DNA of 23,928 nucleotides from Bacteroidota bacterium (lineage in GTDB: Bacteria > Bacteroidota > Bacteroidia > Flavobacteriales_F > PHOS-HE28): the NCBI GenBank assembly GCA_963169595.1, contig CAUJFM010000374.1, positions 1 through 23,928 of the forward strand, in the 5' to 3' direction. Positions 8,057 through 16,230 of the stretch are shown one piece after another (positions within the stretch are counted from its first letter, which is position 1; each line of letters starts with the position of its first letter). The notes beneath the pieces are model-generated. The model saw only the letters and a list, made by a program, of their open reading frames with translations. It was not told where the DNA came from and did not search any database. The position numbers were made by a program, and so were the translations under genes.

Positions 8057-8818
8057 ATGAAGCTCATTTCCTTCAACGTGAACGGCATCCGCGCCAGCGT
8101 GGGCAAAGGCCTGCACGACACCCTGCGGAAGCTCGATGCGGACATTGTCTGCTTCCAGGAGACCAAGGCCACGCCCGAGCAGGTGGCGCAGGCCCTGGCC
8201 GGGGTGGACGGCTACCATGTGAACGCTTACGGGGCCGTGAAGCCGGGCTACAGCGGCACGGCCATCGCCAGCCGCGAGAAGCCCGCCAAGGTCCATTTCG
8301 GCATCGGCATGCCCGGACACGACGACGAAGGCCGCGTGGTCACCTGCACGTTCAGCGAGGTGGTGGTGGTCTGTGTCTATACGCCGAACAGTGGCGAAGG
8401 GATGAAGCGACTGGATTACCGGGGCGAATGGGACGAGGCCTTCCGGCACTATGTGAACAAGCTGGCCAAGGGCAAGCTGCCCGTCATCGTCACCGGCGAC
8501 CTCAACGTGGCGCACCAGCCCATCGATATTGCCCGGCCCAAGGAGAACTACAACAAGACCAGCGGTTACACGCAGCAGGAGATCGATGGCCTGGGCGCCC
8601 TGCTGGACTCCGGGTGGGTCGACACCTTCCGTCACTTGCACCCCGATACCGTGAAATACAGCTGGTGGAGCCAGCGCTTCGGCGCCCGCGCCAAGAACGT
8701 GGGCTGGCGGATCGACTACGTGCTGGTCACGAAGGGCTTCGAGAAGAAGGTCAAGGAGGCCTTCATCCTGAACGAGGTGATGGGCAGCGACCATTGCCCG
8801 GTGGGGATAACGTGGTAG
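8057..8818 (+). CDS. xth: exodeoxyribonuclease III (AP endonuclease)
   Basis: Cleaves DNA at abasic sites and removes nucleotides 3'->5' in base excision repair; acts in the cytoplasm and needs Mg2+. The 253-residue protein is full length for the ExoIII/APE1 family. It starts with the typical MKLISFNVNGIRA. Catalytic and metal residues visible: N7, E35 in FQETKA, Y108 in VYTPN, D148 and N150 in TGDLNVAH, D220 in WRIDYVL and D245-H246 in GSDHCPVG. All expected active-site residues are present. A weak promoter-like TAATGTTG lies at 8003-8010. Divergent from the membrane protein gene; the next gene downstream is separated by a heptanucleotide repeat element. Confidence 0.97.
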   Translation: MKLISFNVNGIRASVGKGLHDTLRKLDADIVCFQETKATPEQVAQALAGVDGYHVNAYGAVKPGYSGTAIASREKPAKVHFGIGMPGHDDEGRVVTCTFSEVVVVCVYTPNSGEGMKRLDYRGEWDEAFRHYVNKLAKGKLPVIVTGDLNVAHQPIDIARPKENYNKTSGYTQQEIDGLGALLDSGWVDTFRHLHPDTVKYSWWSQRFGARAKNVGWRIDYVLVTKGFEKKVKEAFILNEVMGSDHCPVGITW

Positions 8819-8821
8819 AGT

Positions 8822-8898
8822 GTTGTCGGTTGTTTGTCGTCGGGCTATCGGCAGAGCTTACATGGGTGTTCAACAACAGACAACCAACAACTGACAAC
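8822..8898. repeat. inverted heptanucleotide repeat element 1 (xth-DUF4260 intergenic)
   Basis: The right arm is four back-to-back 7-mers, CAACAAC, AGACAAC, CAACAAC and TGACAAC (8871-8898), all fitting NNACAAC. The left arm (8822-8842) holds the same pattern on the other strand: GTTGTCG, GTTGTTT, GTCGTCG. A 28-base spacer lies between. The arms can pair imperfectly into a hairpin. It fills most of the space between xth and the DUF4260 gene and could act as a transcript-end or RNA-stability structure, though no T-run follows. Confidence 0.75.
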
Positions 8899-8906
8899 TA
8901 AGCACC

Positions 8907-9320
8907 ATGAAAACCCTCCTCCGCCTCGAAGAGCTCGCACAATTCCTCTTCGTGCTTGCCGTGTTGATCATATGGCAGCAGGCCCTGGGGTTCCCGTGGT
9001 GGATCTACCTGCTGCTCTTGCTTGGCCCTGACATCAGCATGCTTGGCTATCTAGTGAGCAGCCCTGTGGGAGCAGTCGCTTACAACCTGTTCCATCACAA
9101 GGGTGTGGCATTGATCTTCATCGCTGCGGGCATGGCCAGTATTCTATCCGAACCATTCATGCGCGGGAGCGACATGGAGAACCATCTCATCCTGACCGGC
9201 CTGATCCTTTACGGCCACGCCTCGCTGGACCGCATCTTCGGCTATGGCCTCAAGTTCGGCGACAGCTTCCACCACACGCACCTGGGCTGGATCGGGAAGA
9301 ACAAGGGGCAGGGGCAATGA
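8907..9320 (+). CDS. DUF4260 family membrane protein
   Basis: A 137-residue small integral membrane protein of the DUF4260 family; the biochemical role is unknown. Four hydrophobic stretches are visible, around residues 10-30, 32-47, 67-84 and 93-108. Family landmarks are GPDISMLGYL (residues 40-49), AYNLFHHKG around 59-67, and the C-terminal GHASLDRIFGYGLKFGDSFHHTHLG. The clustered His residues, HH at about 64-65 and HHTH near 126, are typical of the family as I remember it and may be functional. It starts 8 bases after heptanucleotide element 1 and ends 54 bases before element 2, so repeats bracket this short gene. Confidence 0.88.
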   Translation: MKTLLRLEELAQFLFVLAVLIIWQQALGFPWWIYLLLLLGPDISMLGYLVSSPVGAVAYNLFHHKGVALIFIAAGMASILSEPFMRGSDMENHLILTGLILYGHASLDRIFGYGLKFGDSFHHTHLGWIGKNKGQGQ

Positions 9321-9374
9321 CGTCTATTCCATTTCCATCGTGGTCCCACCTGGCTTCAACCACGAACGTGCACG

Positions 9375-9409
9375 TTGCCACTTGCCACTTGTGACTTGAC
9401 AATTGCCCC
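9375..9409. repeat. heptanucleotide repeat element 2 (upstream of the glutamine amidotransferase)
   Basis: Five contiguous 7-mers run to within six bases of the next start codon: TTGCCAC, TTGCCAC, TTGTGAC, TTGACAA and TTGCCCC. They share TTG with variable last four bases. Directly before them is the 12-bp palindrome AACGTGCACGTT (9365-9376). Unlike elements 1 and 3, I do not see a clear opposite arm. Confidence 0.7.
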
Positions 9410-9415
9410 TTCGCG

Positions 9416-9979
9416 ATGCGCCTGCTCCTCCTCGACAACTACGACAGCTTCACCTGGAACCTGCACCACCTGCTGGTGCCCCGGGCGCAGGTGGATGTGG
9501 TGCGCAACGATGCCATCACGGTGGACGAGGCCGCACGGTACGACCGCATCGTGCTCTCTCCTGGCCCCGGCCTTCCCTCCGAAGCGGGCATCCTGATGGA
9601 ACTGCTCACCAAGCTCATGCCCACCCATCCGATCCTCGGAGTATGCCTGGGCATGCAGGCCATCGTGGAGGCGTGCGGAGGAAGCCTCTACAACCAGCAG
9701 CAGGTGATGCACGGCGTCTCTGCGCGCTGTGTGCCAGAGGAACCCCGCGATCCGCTCTTTGCGGGCCTGTCCTCACCCTTCGAGGTCGCGCTCTACCACA
9801 GTTGGGCCGCCGATCCCGGCACGCTGCCGTTGGACCTGCGCATCACGGCCCGCAGTGAGGCCGGCGTCATCATGGCCGTGCAGCATCAACGCCACGCGGT
9901 GTGCGGGGTGCAGTTCCACCCCGAGAGCGTGCTCACCCCCGAGGGGCCGCGGATCATCGATAACTGGCTCGATACCTAG
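9416..9979 (+). CDS. class I glutamine amidotransferase, anthranilate/aminodeoxychorismate synthase component II
   Basis: Releases ammonia from glutamine for the chorismate-using component I partner, making anthranilate (tryptophan) or aminodeoxychorismate (folate). At 187 residues it is full length. The start MRLLLLDNYDSFTWNL is diagnostic of the TrpG/PabA family. The oxyanion segment LSPGPGLPSEAG is at 47-58, the nucleophile Cys77 lies in GVCLGMQA, and the His168/Glu170 pair is in QFHPES. Sequence alone does not separate TrpG from PabA, and no component I gene or trp cluster is nearby, which slightly favours the folate role or a shared (amphibolic) subunit. Its TAG stop shares the palindrome CTAG with the stop of the convergent lptD. 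Confidence 0.95.
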   Translation: MRLLLLDNYDSFTWNLHHLLVPRAQVDVVRNDAITVDEAARYDRIVLSPGPGLPSEAGILMELLTKLMPTHPILGVCLGMQAIVEACGGSLYNQQQVMHGVSARCVPEEPRDPLFAGLSSPFEVALYHSWAADPGTLPLDLRITARSEAGVIMAVQHQRHAVCGVQFHPESVLTPEGPRIIDNWLDT

Positions 9980-12528
9980 TATAAGAGGCCGCGGTTGCTG
10001 CCCACGGGCACGCGCTGCTCCACCTTCAGGTCGCGCAGGATGCTGGCCTTCACGTTGATGCGCAGGGAGATGCTCTGCCGCACGCCGAAGGGGATCCAGT
10101 TCATGTTGAACTCCCAGCAGTGCAGGTCCCAGTACAGGTTCAAGGCGGTGGGCGTCCACTCCCCGGCCACCAGGTCGTAGCCGCTGGTCGCGCCCAGCTT
10201 CCAGTACTTCAGCACCGTCACATCGCCATTGAAGAGCACGCTCTGCCGCTCGGTGTCGGCGAAGGTGTTGTTCTGGTAGATGCGGTTGATGTCGTAGCTG
10301 TAGTTCACCGACAGGCGCCACGGCATGTTGAAGTTGGTGCGTGCGCCCTTGCTGGGGTCACTGTCCTCCACCACCCGCTGTTCACCCGTGTTGCTGCCCG
10401 CATCCACGCTCTGCCCATAACGCTTGCTCTTCAGGTCGAAGCCCACGGCCACATTGGTGTAGGTCATGCGCGCCAACTTGCCGGACACCGAGCGTTCGCT
10501 GCGGTCGATGCGCTGACCCGCCTGGTTCACCGCATAAGGGTCCCACAGGCTCACGAAGTTCACGTTCACCACATTGAACAGCGCCGTGCGCGCCGACAGG
10601 TTCACCGGTGACCACTGCACGGAGTCGCGCATCACGTCGTAGGCCGTGTTGATGCCCACGAAGTCCAGCAGCTTCATCTTCTTGAACTGGGTGCGCACGC
10701 TGTCGCGGCTGGCCTTGCTGTCGCGCACCTTGGCCTCGATGTTCTGGATCAGGCCCAGGTTGAGCAGGCCGCTCTCACCGGCGGCGGGCTTGCCGTAGAT
10801 GCCGATATCGTAAGGCGAGTAGGTGCCCGTGGCGCCATTGAAGCCGAATGGCCCGGTGATCTCCGTGCTCTGGTCGGGCCGGTAGGTGAAGCCCACGGTG
10901 GGGGTGAGGGTGTGCCGGATGGCCTTCAGCCGTTCCCCGTTGAAGAGGTACATGCCGTAGAGCTTGCTGGTGAGGTTGGCGCCGGCGTTCCATTCGCCCA
11001 CACGGCTGAAGCCCGGCACCGTGTCGGTGGCCGTGGTGCTGGTCTCCGGGTCGAAGGTCTTGTTCAGGGTCTCGAAGTACCAGCGTTCGGTGAAGCGGAA
11101 CTCAGGGTTCAGGGTGAAGAACCGGCTCTTGAAGGTGGTGTTCACGTTGGCGGTTTGGCGCACCCCGTTCTGCGTCTCACCCCACAGGGTGGACAGGTCC
11201 GCCAGGCTGAGCCGGTCCTCGGTGGTGCGGAGGCGGTTGTCGAAGTTGGCGGTGTAGCTCACGGCCAGCTGGTCGTACCACCGGGGCTGCGAACCCAGGG
11301 GGCGGATCATCTGGATAGGCAGGATCCGCTGCAGGTTGAAGTTCGCCGAGGGCAGGGTGATGTCGAAGGTCCGGTTCAGCGTGTTCTGGCTGTGGCGCAT
11401 GCTCACCGTGACGTTGTAGGGCTTGCCGGTCCAGAGGTGCGTCCACTGGATATTGCTCTGGAAGGTGTTGCTCAGGTAGTCGTTCTGCGAGCTGTTGAAG
11501 TTGTTGGTGAAGTTGTTGCTCGTGCCCAGGTTCACGCTGGCGGTGAAGCGGTCGGTGAGGCTGGCCTTGGGGTCCACCAGGTGGTTCCACCGCACGAAGA
11601 AGTTCTGCTGCCTGCTGAAGTCGGGGAACTCCGGAATGCTGTTCAGCTGGGTGCTGTGGCTGAGGCTGAGGTTGCCGCTGTAGCGGTAGCGGGTGCGGTA
11701 GCGGGTGAGGGCGCGCACCGCCCAGCTGCCACGGCTGTAGATGTCGCCGGTGAGCTGAAGGTCCGCATGGTCGCTGATGGGCAGGTAGTACCCGCCGTTG
11801 AGCAGGAAGATGCCCAGCTGCTGGTTGCTGCCCCAGGTGGGGATGAGCACCCCACTGCTGCCGCCCTTGCGGTTGGGGAAGAGGCCGAAGGGCAGGGCCA
11901 GTGGCACGGGCACCTTGCCCACTTTCATGTAGGCGGCACCGGCGATGATCTTGTCATCGGGCACCACCATCATCCGGCTCACCCTGAAGTGGTAGTGGGG
12001 GGTCGGACGGTCGCAGGTGGTGAGCATGCCGCCCTTGCCATGCACCTCGCCGTTGGGGTGGCGCTTGCTGAGACTGGCGCTCACCCAGGCCGTCTGCTCC
12101 TCGGTGCGCACCTCGCGGATCAGCCCCGTCTTCGTGCGGAAGTTGTACCGGATGGAATCGGCGGCGATGGTCTGCCCGTCCTGCACGAACTGCGGCTTGC
12201 CGACCACGGCGCCCGAGCTGTCCGGCGCACCAAAGGCACTGGCCTCCTCGTTCTTGAAGCTGAAGGTGATGCGGTCCGCCGTGAGCTGGATACCCTGGTA
12301 TTTCACCGTGGCCGCACCGAAGAGGTACACGGTTTGCTCCTGCAGGTCGTACCGGATGCTGTCCCGCGCCTCATACCGCACCTCGTCCTCCAGGGCCTGG
12401 GCGTGCAGGCGCTGGGTGGCGCACATCAACAGAAGCGTGATGAAAACTGCAAGGAACGCCGCCGGGACCCGCTTCCCGGGGCCGGTAGTTTCGCCCCCGA
12501 AAGGCCGGATGCGTGGCGGCAACGTCAT
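9976..12528 (-). CDS. lptD: LPS assembly protein LptD (Bacteroidota type)
   Basis: Outer-membrane beta-barrel that inserts lipopolysaccharide into the outer leaflet, receiving it from the periplasmic Lpt bridge. I start at MTLPPRIRPF (12528), giving 850 residues and a signal peptide (hydrophobic AAFLAVFITLLLMCA at 23-37, cut after about LHA, residue 43). An upstream ATG in the same open frame would overlap the divergent amidase. Residues about 45-180 form an OstA/LptA-like beta-jellyroll (DEVRYEARDSIRYDLQEQTV, VKYQGIQLTADRI). Then comes the conserved LTTCDRPTPHYHFR segment and PVPLALPFGLFPNRKGGSSG, followed by a long barrel of alternating strands with many aromatic and Asn/Thr residues. The LptE partner is not adjacent. 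Identification is by architecture and these conserved segments. Confidence 0.9.
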   Translation of the reverse strand: MTLPPRIRPFGGETTGPGKRVPAAFLAVFITLLLMCATQRLHAQALEDEVRYEARDSIRYDLQEQTVYLFGAATVKYQGIQLTADRITFSFKNEEASAFGAPDSSGAVVGKPQFVQDGQTIAADSIRYNFRTKTGLIREVRTEEQTAWVSASLSKRHPNGEVHGKGGMLTTCDRPTPHYHFRVSRMMVVPDDKIIAGAAYMKVGKVPVPLALPFGLFPNRKGGSSGVLIPTWGSNQQLGIFLLNGGYYLPISDHADLQLTGDIYSRGSWAVRALTRYRTRYRYSGNLSLSHSTQLNSIPEFPDFSRQQNFFVRWNHLVDPKASLTDRFTASVNLGTSNNFTNNFNSSQNDYLSNTFQSNIQWTHLWTGKPYNVTVSMRHSQNTLNRTFDITLPSANFNLQRILPIQMIRPLGSQPRWYDQLAVSYTANFDNRLRTTEDRLSLADLSTLWGETQNGVRQTANVNTTFKSRFFTLNPEFRFTERWYFETLNKTFDPETSTTATDTVPGFSRVGEWNAGANLTSKLYGMYLFNGERLKAIRHTLTPTVGFTYRPDQSTEITGPFGFNGATGTYSPYDIGIYGKPAAGESGLLNLGLIQNIEAKVRDSKASRDSVRTQFKKMKLLDFVGINTAYDVMRDSVQWSPVNLSARTALFNVVNVNFVSLWDPYAVNQAGQRIDRSERSVSGKLARMTYTNVAVGFDLKSKRYGQSVDAGSNTGEQRVVEDSDPSKGARTNFNMPWRLSVNYSYDINRIYQNNTFADTERQSVLFNGDVTVLKYWKLGATSGYDLVAGEWTPTALNLYWDLHCWEFNMNWIPFGVRQSISLRINVKASILRDLKVEQRVPVGSNRGLLY

Positions 12529-12557
12529 GGTCCAGCCTTTCCCACGGAAAAGCGGGC

Positions 12558-12565
12558 CGAAAATA
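12558..12565 (-). promoter_or_regulatory. possible -7 element for lptD in the 58-bp lptD/amidase divergent gap
   Basis: On the minus strand this reads TATTTTCG, one mismatch from TAnnTTTG, 29 bases before the lptD ATG. No TTG stands at -33. The gap (12529-12586) is so short that promoters for the two divergent envelope genes must overlap or lie within each other's coding sequence. Confidence 0.22.
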
Positions 12566-12586
12566 ACGGATCGCCCTCCGCAGGCC

Positions 12587-13750
12587 ATGGAAAGAGCGTC
12601 GTTCAAGTGGTCCCTCGTCCTGTGCTGCATCGCGGCCCTGTGCTTCAGCGCCCCAGCGCAGGGCCAGGCCACCGGACGCGACCCGCACAAGATCCGCACC
12701 GTGGTGCTCGATGCCGGACACGGCGGCAAGGACCCCGGCAACCTGGGCACCGGGCGCTACAAGACCACCGAGAAGCACGTTTCCCTCAACGTGGCGAAGC
12801 TGGTGGGGAAGTACATCAACGAGACCTACCCGGACGTGAAGGTGGTCTACACCCGCGAGGACGACCGCTTCATCGAGCTGATGGAACGTACCAACATCGC
12901 CAACCGCGCCAAGGCCGATGTCTTCATCAGCATCCACTGCAACGCCAACGACAACAAGGACCCCCACGGTTGCGAGACCTACGTGATGGGCCTGCACAAG
13001 ACCGAGGCCAACATGCGCGTGGCCCAGAAGGAGAACGAGGCCATCCTGTTGGAGGAGGGCCATGAGCTGAAGTACGACGGCTACGACCCCCGCGACCCGG
13101 AAAGCCAGATCGCCCTGAGCCTGCGCCAGAACGTGCACCTGGAGCAGAGCCTGCTCCTCAGCTCCCTCATCCAGAAGCAGTTCCGCGAGCGCGTGGGCCG
13201 CCCGGACCGCGGTGTGAAGCAGGCGGGCTTCCTGGTGATCAGCTACACCACCATGCCGTCCGTGCTCATCGAGCTGGGCTTCCTCACCAACCCCAAGGAG
13301 GAGGACTTCCTGCAGGAGGCGGAAGGGCAGGATTACATGGCCAGCGCCATCTACCGGGCCTTCAAGGAGTACAAGGGCATCGTGGAAGGCGTTGCGGTCC
13401 CCACCCCGGAGCCCCAGGTGGCCAAGCCGGACACCACGCGGGTGGCGGTGCCGGACAACGCGGTGAAGCCTGCGGCCGGTCCCGCCGTGGTCTTCAAGGT
13501 GCAGATCGTCACCAGCAACAAGCGAATCGAGCCCAAACCGGCCAATTTCAACGGAATGGAAGGGGTGGAGGAGCACAAAGGCGCCGGTCTGTTCAAGTAT
13601 ACCGTGGGCAGCGAGCCCGATCTGGACCGTGCCCGCGACCTGCAGAAACGCTGCCGGGAGAAGGGGTACGACGGGGCCTTCATCGTGGCCTTCAGGGACG
13701 GTCAGCGGATCGATCTGCAGGAAGCCCTTAATTTGGCCGGGGGCCGCTGA
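12587..13750 (+). CDS. N-acetylmuramoyl-L-alanine amidase (Amidase_3) with SPOR-like tail
   Basis: Zinc hydrolase that cuts the amide bond between MurNAc and the stem peptide in the periplasm, usually during cell separation. The start at 12587 gives 387 residues and a signal peptide (WSLVLCCIAALCFSAPAQGQA, residues 8-28). Zinc and catalytic residues are visible: H45 in LDAGHGGKDPG, E62 in TTEKH, H117 in ISIHCNAN, and E229 in VLIELGFLTN. No autoinhibitory helix is evident: the segment between H117 and E229 has the usual DPESQIALSL. Residues 300-387 (AVVFKVQIVTSNK... KYTVGSEPD... GYDGAFIVAFRDG) form a SPOR-like domain, expected to target glycan strands stripped of peptides at the septum. A Pro-rich linker (about 270-300) joins them. 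It is followed after 17 bp by the MlaD gene and is probably co-transcribed with it. Confidence 0.95.
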   Translation: MERASFKWSLVLCCIAALCFSAPAQGQATGRDPHKIRTVVLDAGHGGKDPGNLGTGRYKTTEKHVSLNVAKLVGKYINETYPDVKVVYTREDDRFIELMERTNIANRAKADVFISIHCNANDNKDPHGCETYVMGLHKTEANMRVAQKENEAILLEEGHELKYDGYDPRDPESQIALSLRQNVHLEQSLLLSSLIQKQFRERVGRPDRGVKQAGFLVISYTTMPSVLIELGFLTNPKEEDFLQEAEGQDYMASAIYRAFKEYKGIVEGVAVPTPEPQVAKPDTTRVAVPDNAVKPAAGPAVVFKVQIVTSNKRIEPKPANFNGMEGVEEHKGAGLFKYTVGSEPDLDRARDLQKRCREKGYDGAFIVAFRDGQRIDLQEALNLAGGR

Positions 13751-13767
13751 CCGCGGCGCCTCTGTTC

Positions 13768-14784
13768 ATGAAGCTCAAACGCGAGTACAGCATAGCCTTG
13801 ATCGTCCTGGGGGCGCTTGGCTTGCTCATCTTCGGGGTCAACTTCCTCAAGGGCCTCAACCTGTTCGAGGGCCGCAACGTGTACCATGCCGTGTACGCGG
13901 ATGTGTCCGGGGTCACGGGGTCCAGCCCGGTGTTCTACCGGGGCCTGAAAGTGGGCCAGGTGGTGGGCACGCAGCTGCTACCCGACGGCAGCGGGCGCAT
14001 CGCCGTGAGCTTCCAGATCGACAACCAGCACCTGCGGCTGCCCCGCGATTCCAAGGTGCAGATCTACAGCGCGGACCTCTTCACCCGGGCCCTTCAGGTG
14101 CTGCCGGGCACCAGCACCGAGCTGGCCGCCAAGGGGGATACCCTGCAGGGCGATGCCGAGCTGAGCCTCACCGATGCGGTGGGCCAGCAGATCGACCCGC
14201 TGAAGCGCAAGGCGGAAAGCATGCTGGCCTCGGTGGATTCCGTCCTCACCGCCCTGAACGACGTGCTCAACCCCTCCACCGTGGGCGACATCGATTCCAG
14301 CTTCACCAGCGTGCGCCGGACCCTGGAGACCCTGGAGGGTACGGCCCGCCGCATCGATGCCCTGGTGGCCGCCGAAAGTGCTGTGATGCACGCCACCTTG
14401 GGCAATATCCAGCAATTGTCCGCCACCATGGCCGACAACCGCGATGAGCTGAGCCGCATCTTCACCAACCTGGACACGCTCACCGCCTCATTGGCCAGCG
14501 GCCGCATCGACCGGGCCCTGGAGAACATGGCCGTGGCCAGCGACAAGATGAAGGCGCTCATGGCCCGGCTGGAGAGCGGAGAGGGGACCATGGGCAAGCT
14601 CATGTCCAACGACAGCCTCTACAACAACCTGAACGCCGCCAGTGCCGAACTGGACCTGTTGCTGGAGGACCTGCGCGTGAACCCGAACCGGTACTTCAGC
14701 GTTTTCGGCAAGAAGGACCGGCTGCCCAAGTTGAGCGACGCCGACATCCAGCGTATCCAGCGGTCCATGCAGGAACAACGATGA
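13768..14784 (+). CDS. MlaD family (MCE domain) lipid-transport protein
   Basis: Inner-membrane-anchored substrate-binding component of an MCE-type phospholipid transporter. The 338-residue protein has one N-terminal membrane helix (SIALIVLGALGLLIFGVNF, residues 8-26) and an MCE domain at about 36-115 (VYADVSGVTGSSPVFYRGLKVG, VSFQIDNQHLRLPRDSKVQIYS, FTRALQVLPG). A long helical region follows, residues 145-290, with many Ser/Asp/Leu heptad-like positions (coiled coil, oligomeric tunnel or shaft). The ending DLRVNPNRYFSVFGKKDRLP is a conserved tail in Bacteroidota members as I know them. The permease (MlaE) and ATPase (MlaF) are not in this window. The stop overlaps the next start as ATGA, showing translational coupling to the Fe-S membrane protein. 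Confidence 0.93.
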   Translation: MKLKREYSIALIVLGALGLLIFGVNFLKGLNLFEGRNVYHAVYADVSGVTGSSPVFYRGLKVGQVVGTQLLPDGSGRIAVSFQIDNQHLRLPRDSKVQIYSADLFTRALQVLPGTSTELAAKGDTLQGDAELSLTDAVGQQIDPLKRKAESMLASVDSVLTALNDVLNPSTVGDIDSSFTSVRRTLETLEGTARRIDALVAAESAVMHATLGNIQQLSATMADNRDELSRIFTNLDTLTASLASGRIDRALENMAVASDKMKALMARLESGEGTMGKLMSNDSLYNNLNAASAELDLLLEDLRVNPNRYFSVFGKKDRLPKLSDADIQRIQRSMQEQR

Positions 14785-16112
14785 GCATCTCCAGCATCCT
14801 CTTCATCCTTGTCCTCGCTGCGGCGGTGGGGCTCTTCGCGCGCAACGTGCGCCGCTTGGTCCGCAACATCCGCCTGGGTCGCGATGAGCAACGGAACGAC
14901 CACCCGGCCGAGCGGTGGGGCGTAATGGCCCGTGTGGCGCTGGGCCAGAGCAAGATGGTGGTGCGTCCTGTTGCCGGTATCCTGCACATCATCGTCTATG
15001 CCGGCTTCGTCATCATCAACATCGAGGTGCTCGAGATCCTGATCGATGGCATCTTCGGCACCCACCGCGTGTTCAGCTTCCTGGGCGGCTTCTACGACTT
15101 CCTGATCGGCAGCTTCGAATGGCTGGCGCTTGGCGTGTGGGTGGCCTGCGTGGTCTTCCTGGTGCGCCGCAATGGGATCAAGTTGAAGCGCTTCGTGATG
15201 AAGGAGCTGGATGGATGGCCCCGCACGGATGCCAACCTCATCCTCTTCACGGAGATCGCGTTGATGAGCGCCTTCCTGCTGATGAACGCGGCGGACTGGA
15301 GCTTGCAGCAGCTGGGGGATCCACATTACGTGGTGGCCGGGGCCTATCCCATCAGCGCCGCGCTGGCCTCGGTGTTCGACCTCACGAGCCTTTCGTCCGG
15401 CACCTTGATCGCCATCGAGCGTTCGTGCTGGTGGTTCCACATCATCGGCATCCTGGCCTTCCTGAACTACTTGGTGGTGAGCAAGCACCTCCACATCCTG
15501 CTGGCATTCCCCAATGTGTGGTACAGCAAGCTGAAGCCACGTACCGAGATGGCCAACATGCCGCGTATCGCCGATGAAGTGAAGAGCATGATGGACCCAT
15601 CGGTGCCGCCCCCGGAGCCACCCGCACCACATGCGGTGGCAGGGGTGGAGATGACCGAGCGCTTTGGCGCCAGGGACGTGTTCGATCTGAGCTGGAAGAG
15701 CCTGATGGACGCGTACAGCTGCACCGAGTGTGGTCGTTGCACGAGCGTATGCCCCGCGAATCTCACGGGCAAACTGCTCAGTCCGCGCAAGATCATGATG
15801 GATACCCGCGACCGTCTGGAGGAAGTGGGGCGGGTGATCGATGCCGGTGGGAAGTGGGCGGATGATGGAAAGAGCCTGCACACCCGGATCACCGACGAGG
15901 AGTTGTGGGCATGCACCACCTGTAACGCGTGTACCCAGGCCTGTCCGGTGAACATCGATCCGGTGAACATCATCCTGGAGATGCGGCGCTACCTGGTCAT
16001 GGAGGAAAGCAGGACACGTCCGGCGCTGACGAGCATGTTCAACAACGTGGAGAACAACGGTGCGCCCTGGGCCTTCGGGCAGGATAAACGGTTGGATTGG
16101 ACGAACTCATGA
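14781..16112 (+). CDS. membrane (Fe-S)-binding protein, NarI/HdrC-like
   Basis: A 443-residue electron-transfer protein. The N-terminal half has about five membrane helices (near residues 3-20, 62-90, 110-128, 152-170, 210-240), with histidines that could ligate heme b: H69 in GILHIIVY, H220 in WWFHIIG, and H236/H238 in SKHLHIL. This resembles the quinone-reactive NarI/HdrE-type cytochrome. The C-terminal half is a soluble 4Fe-4S dicluster domain with two full motifs: C314, C317, C320, C324 (CTECGRCTSVCP) and C378, C381, C384, C388 (CTTCNACTQACP). So it likely passes electrons between quinone and a soluble partner, presumably the CCG-domain protein next door. Substrate is unknown. Heme binding is inferred from histidine placement only. 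Its start is coupled to mlaD by ATGA. Confidence 0.88.
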   Translation: MSISSILFILVLAAAVGLFARNVRRLVRNIRLGRDEQRNDHPAERWGVMARVALGQSKMVVRPVAGILHIIVYAGFVIINIEVLEILIDGIFGTHRVFSFLGGFYDFLIGSFEWLALGVWVACVVFLVRRNGIKLKRFVMKELDGWPRTDANLILFTEIALMSAFLLMNAADWSLQQLGDPHYVVAGAYPISAALASVFDLTSLSSGTLIAIERSCWWFHIIGILAFLNYLVVSKHLHILLAFPNVWYSKLKPRTEMANMPRIADEVKSMMDPSVPPPEPPAPHAVAGVEMTERFGARDVFDLSWKSLMDAYSCTECGRCTSVCPANLTGKLLSPRKIMMDTRDRLEEVGRVIDAGGKWADDGKSLHTRITDEELWACTTCNACTQACPVNIDPVNIILEMRRYLVMEESRTRPALTSMFNNVENNGAPWAFGQDKRLDWTNS

Positions 16113-16230
16113 GAAAGGCACACGTCACAAAGTCCAAAACGCCTTCTTGGTGCGAACCATGGCCGGACAGGCAGGTCGGTACTTGTGGTCCGTGTCCTGA
16201 TCCCTGCGCCTACAACACATCCCGCTGCCC

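Noticed and set aside
7957..8172. N-terminal extension of the six-helix membrane protein
   Set aside because: It would cover the start of xth on the other strand and has no protein-like character; ATG at 7956 is preferred.
10912..13065. 717-codon plus-strand open frame opposite lptD, running into the amidase
   Set aside because: Composition (runs of Ala, Gly, His, Val, Glu) is that of an antisense shadow of a GC-rich gene; the minus-strand frame has signal peptide, OstA domain and barrel features, and the amidase uses another frame.
14619..15881. 420-codon minus-strand open frame opposite the membrane Fe-S gene
   Set aside because: No domain and shadow-like composition; the plus strand has two complete 4Fe-4S motifs.
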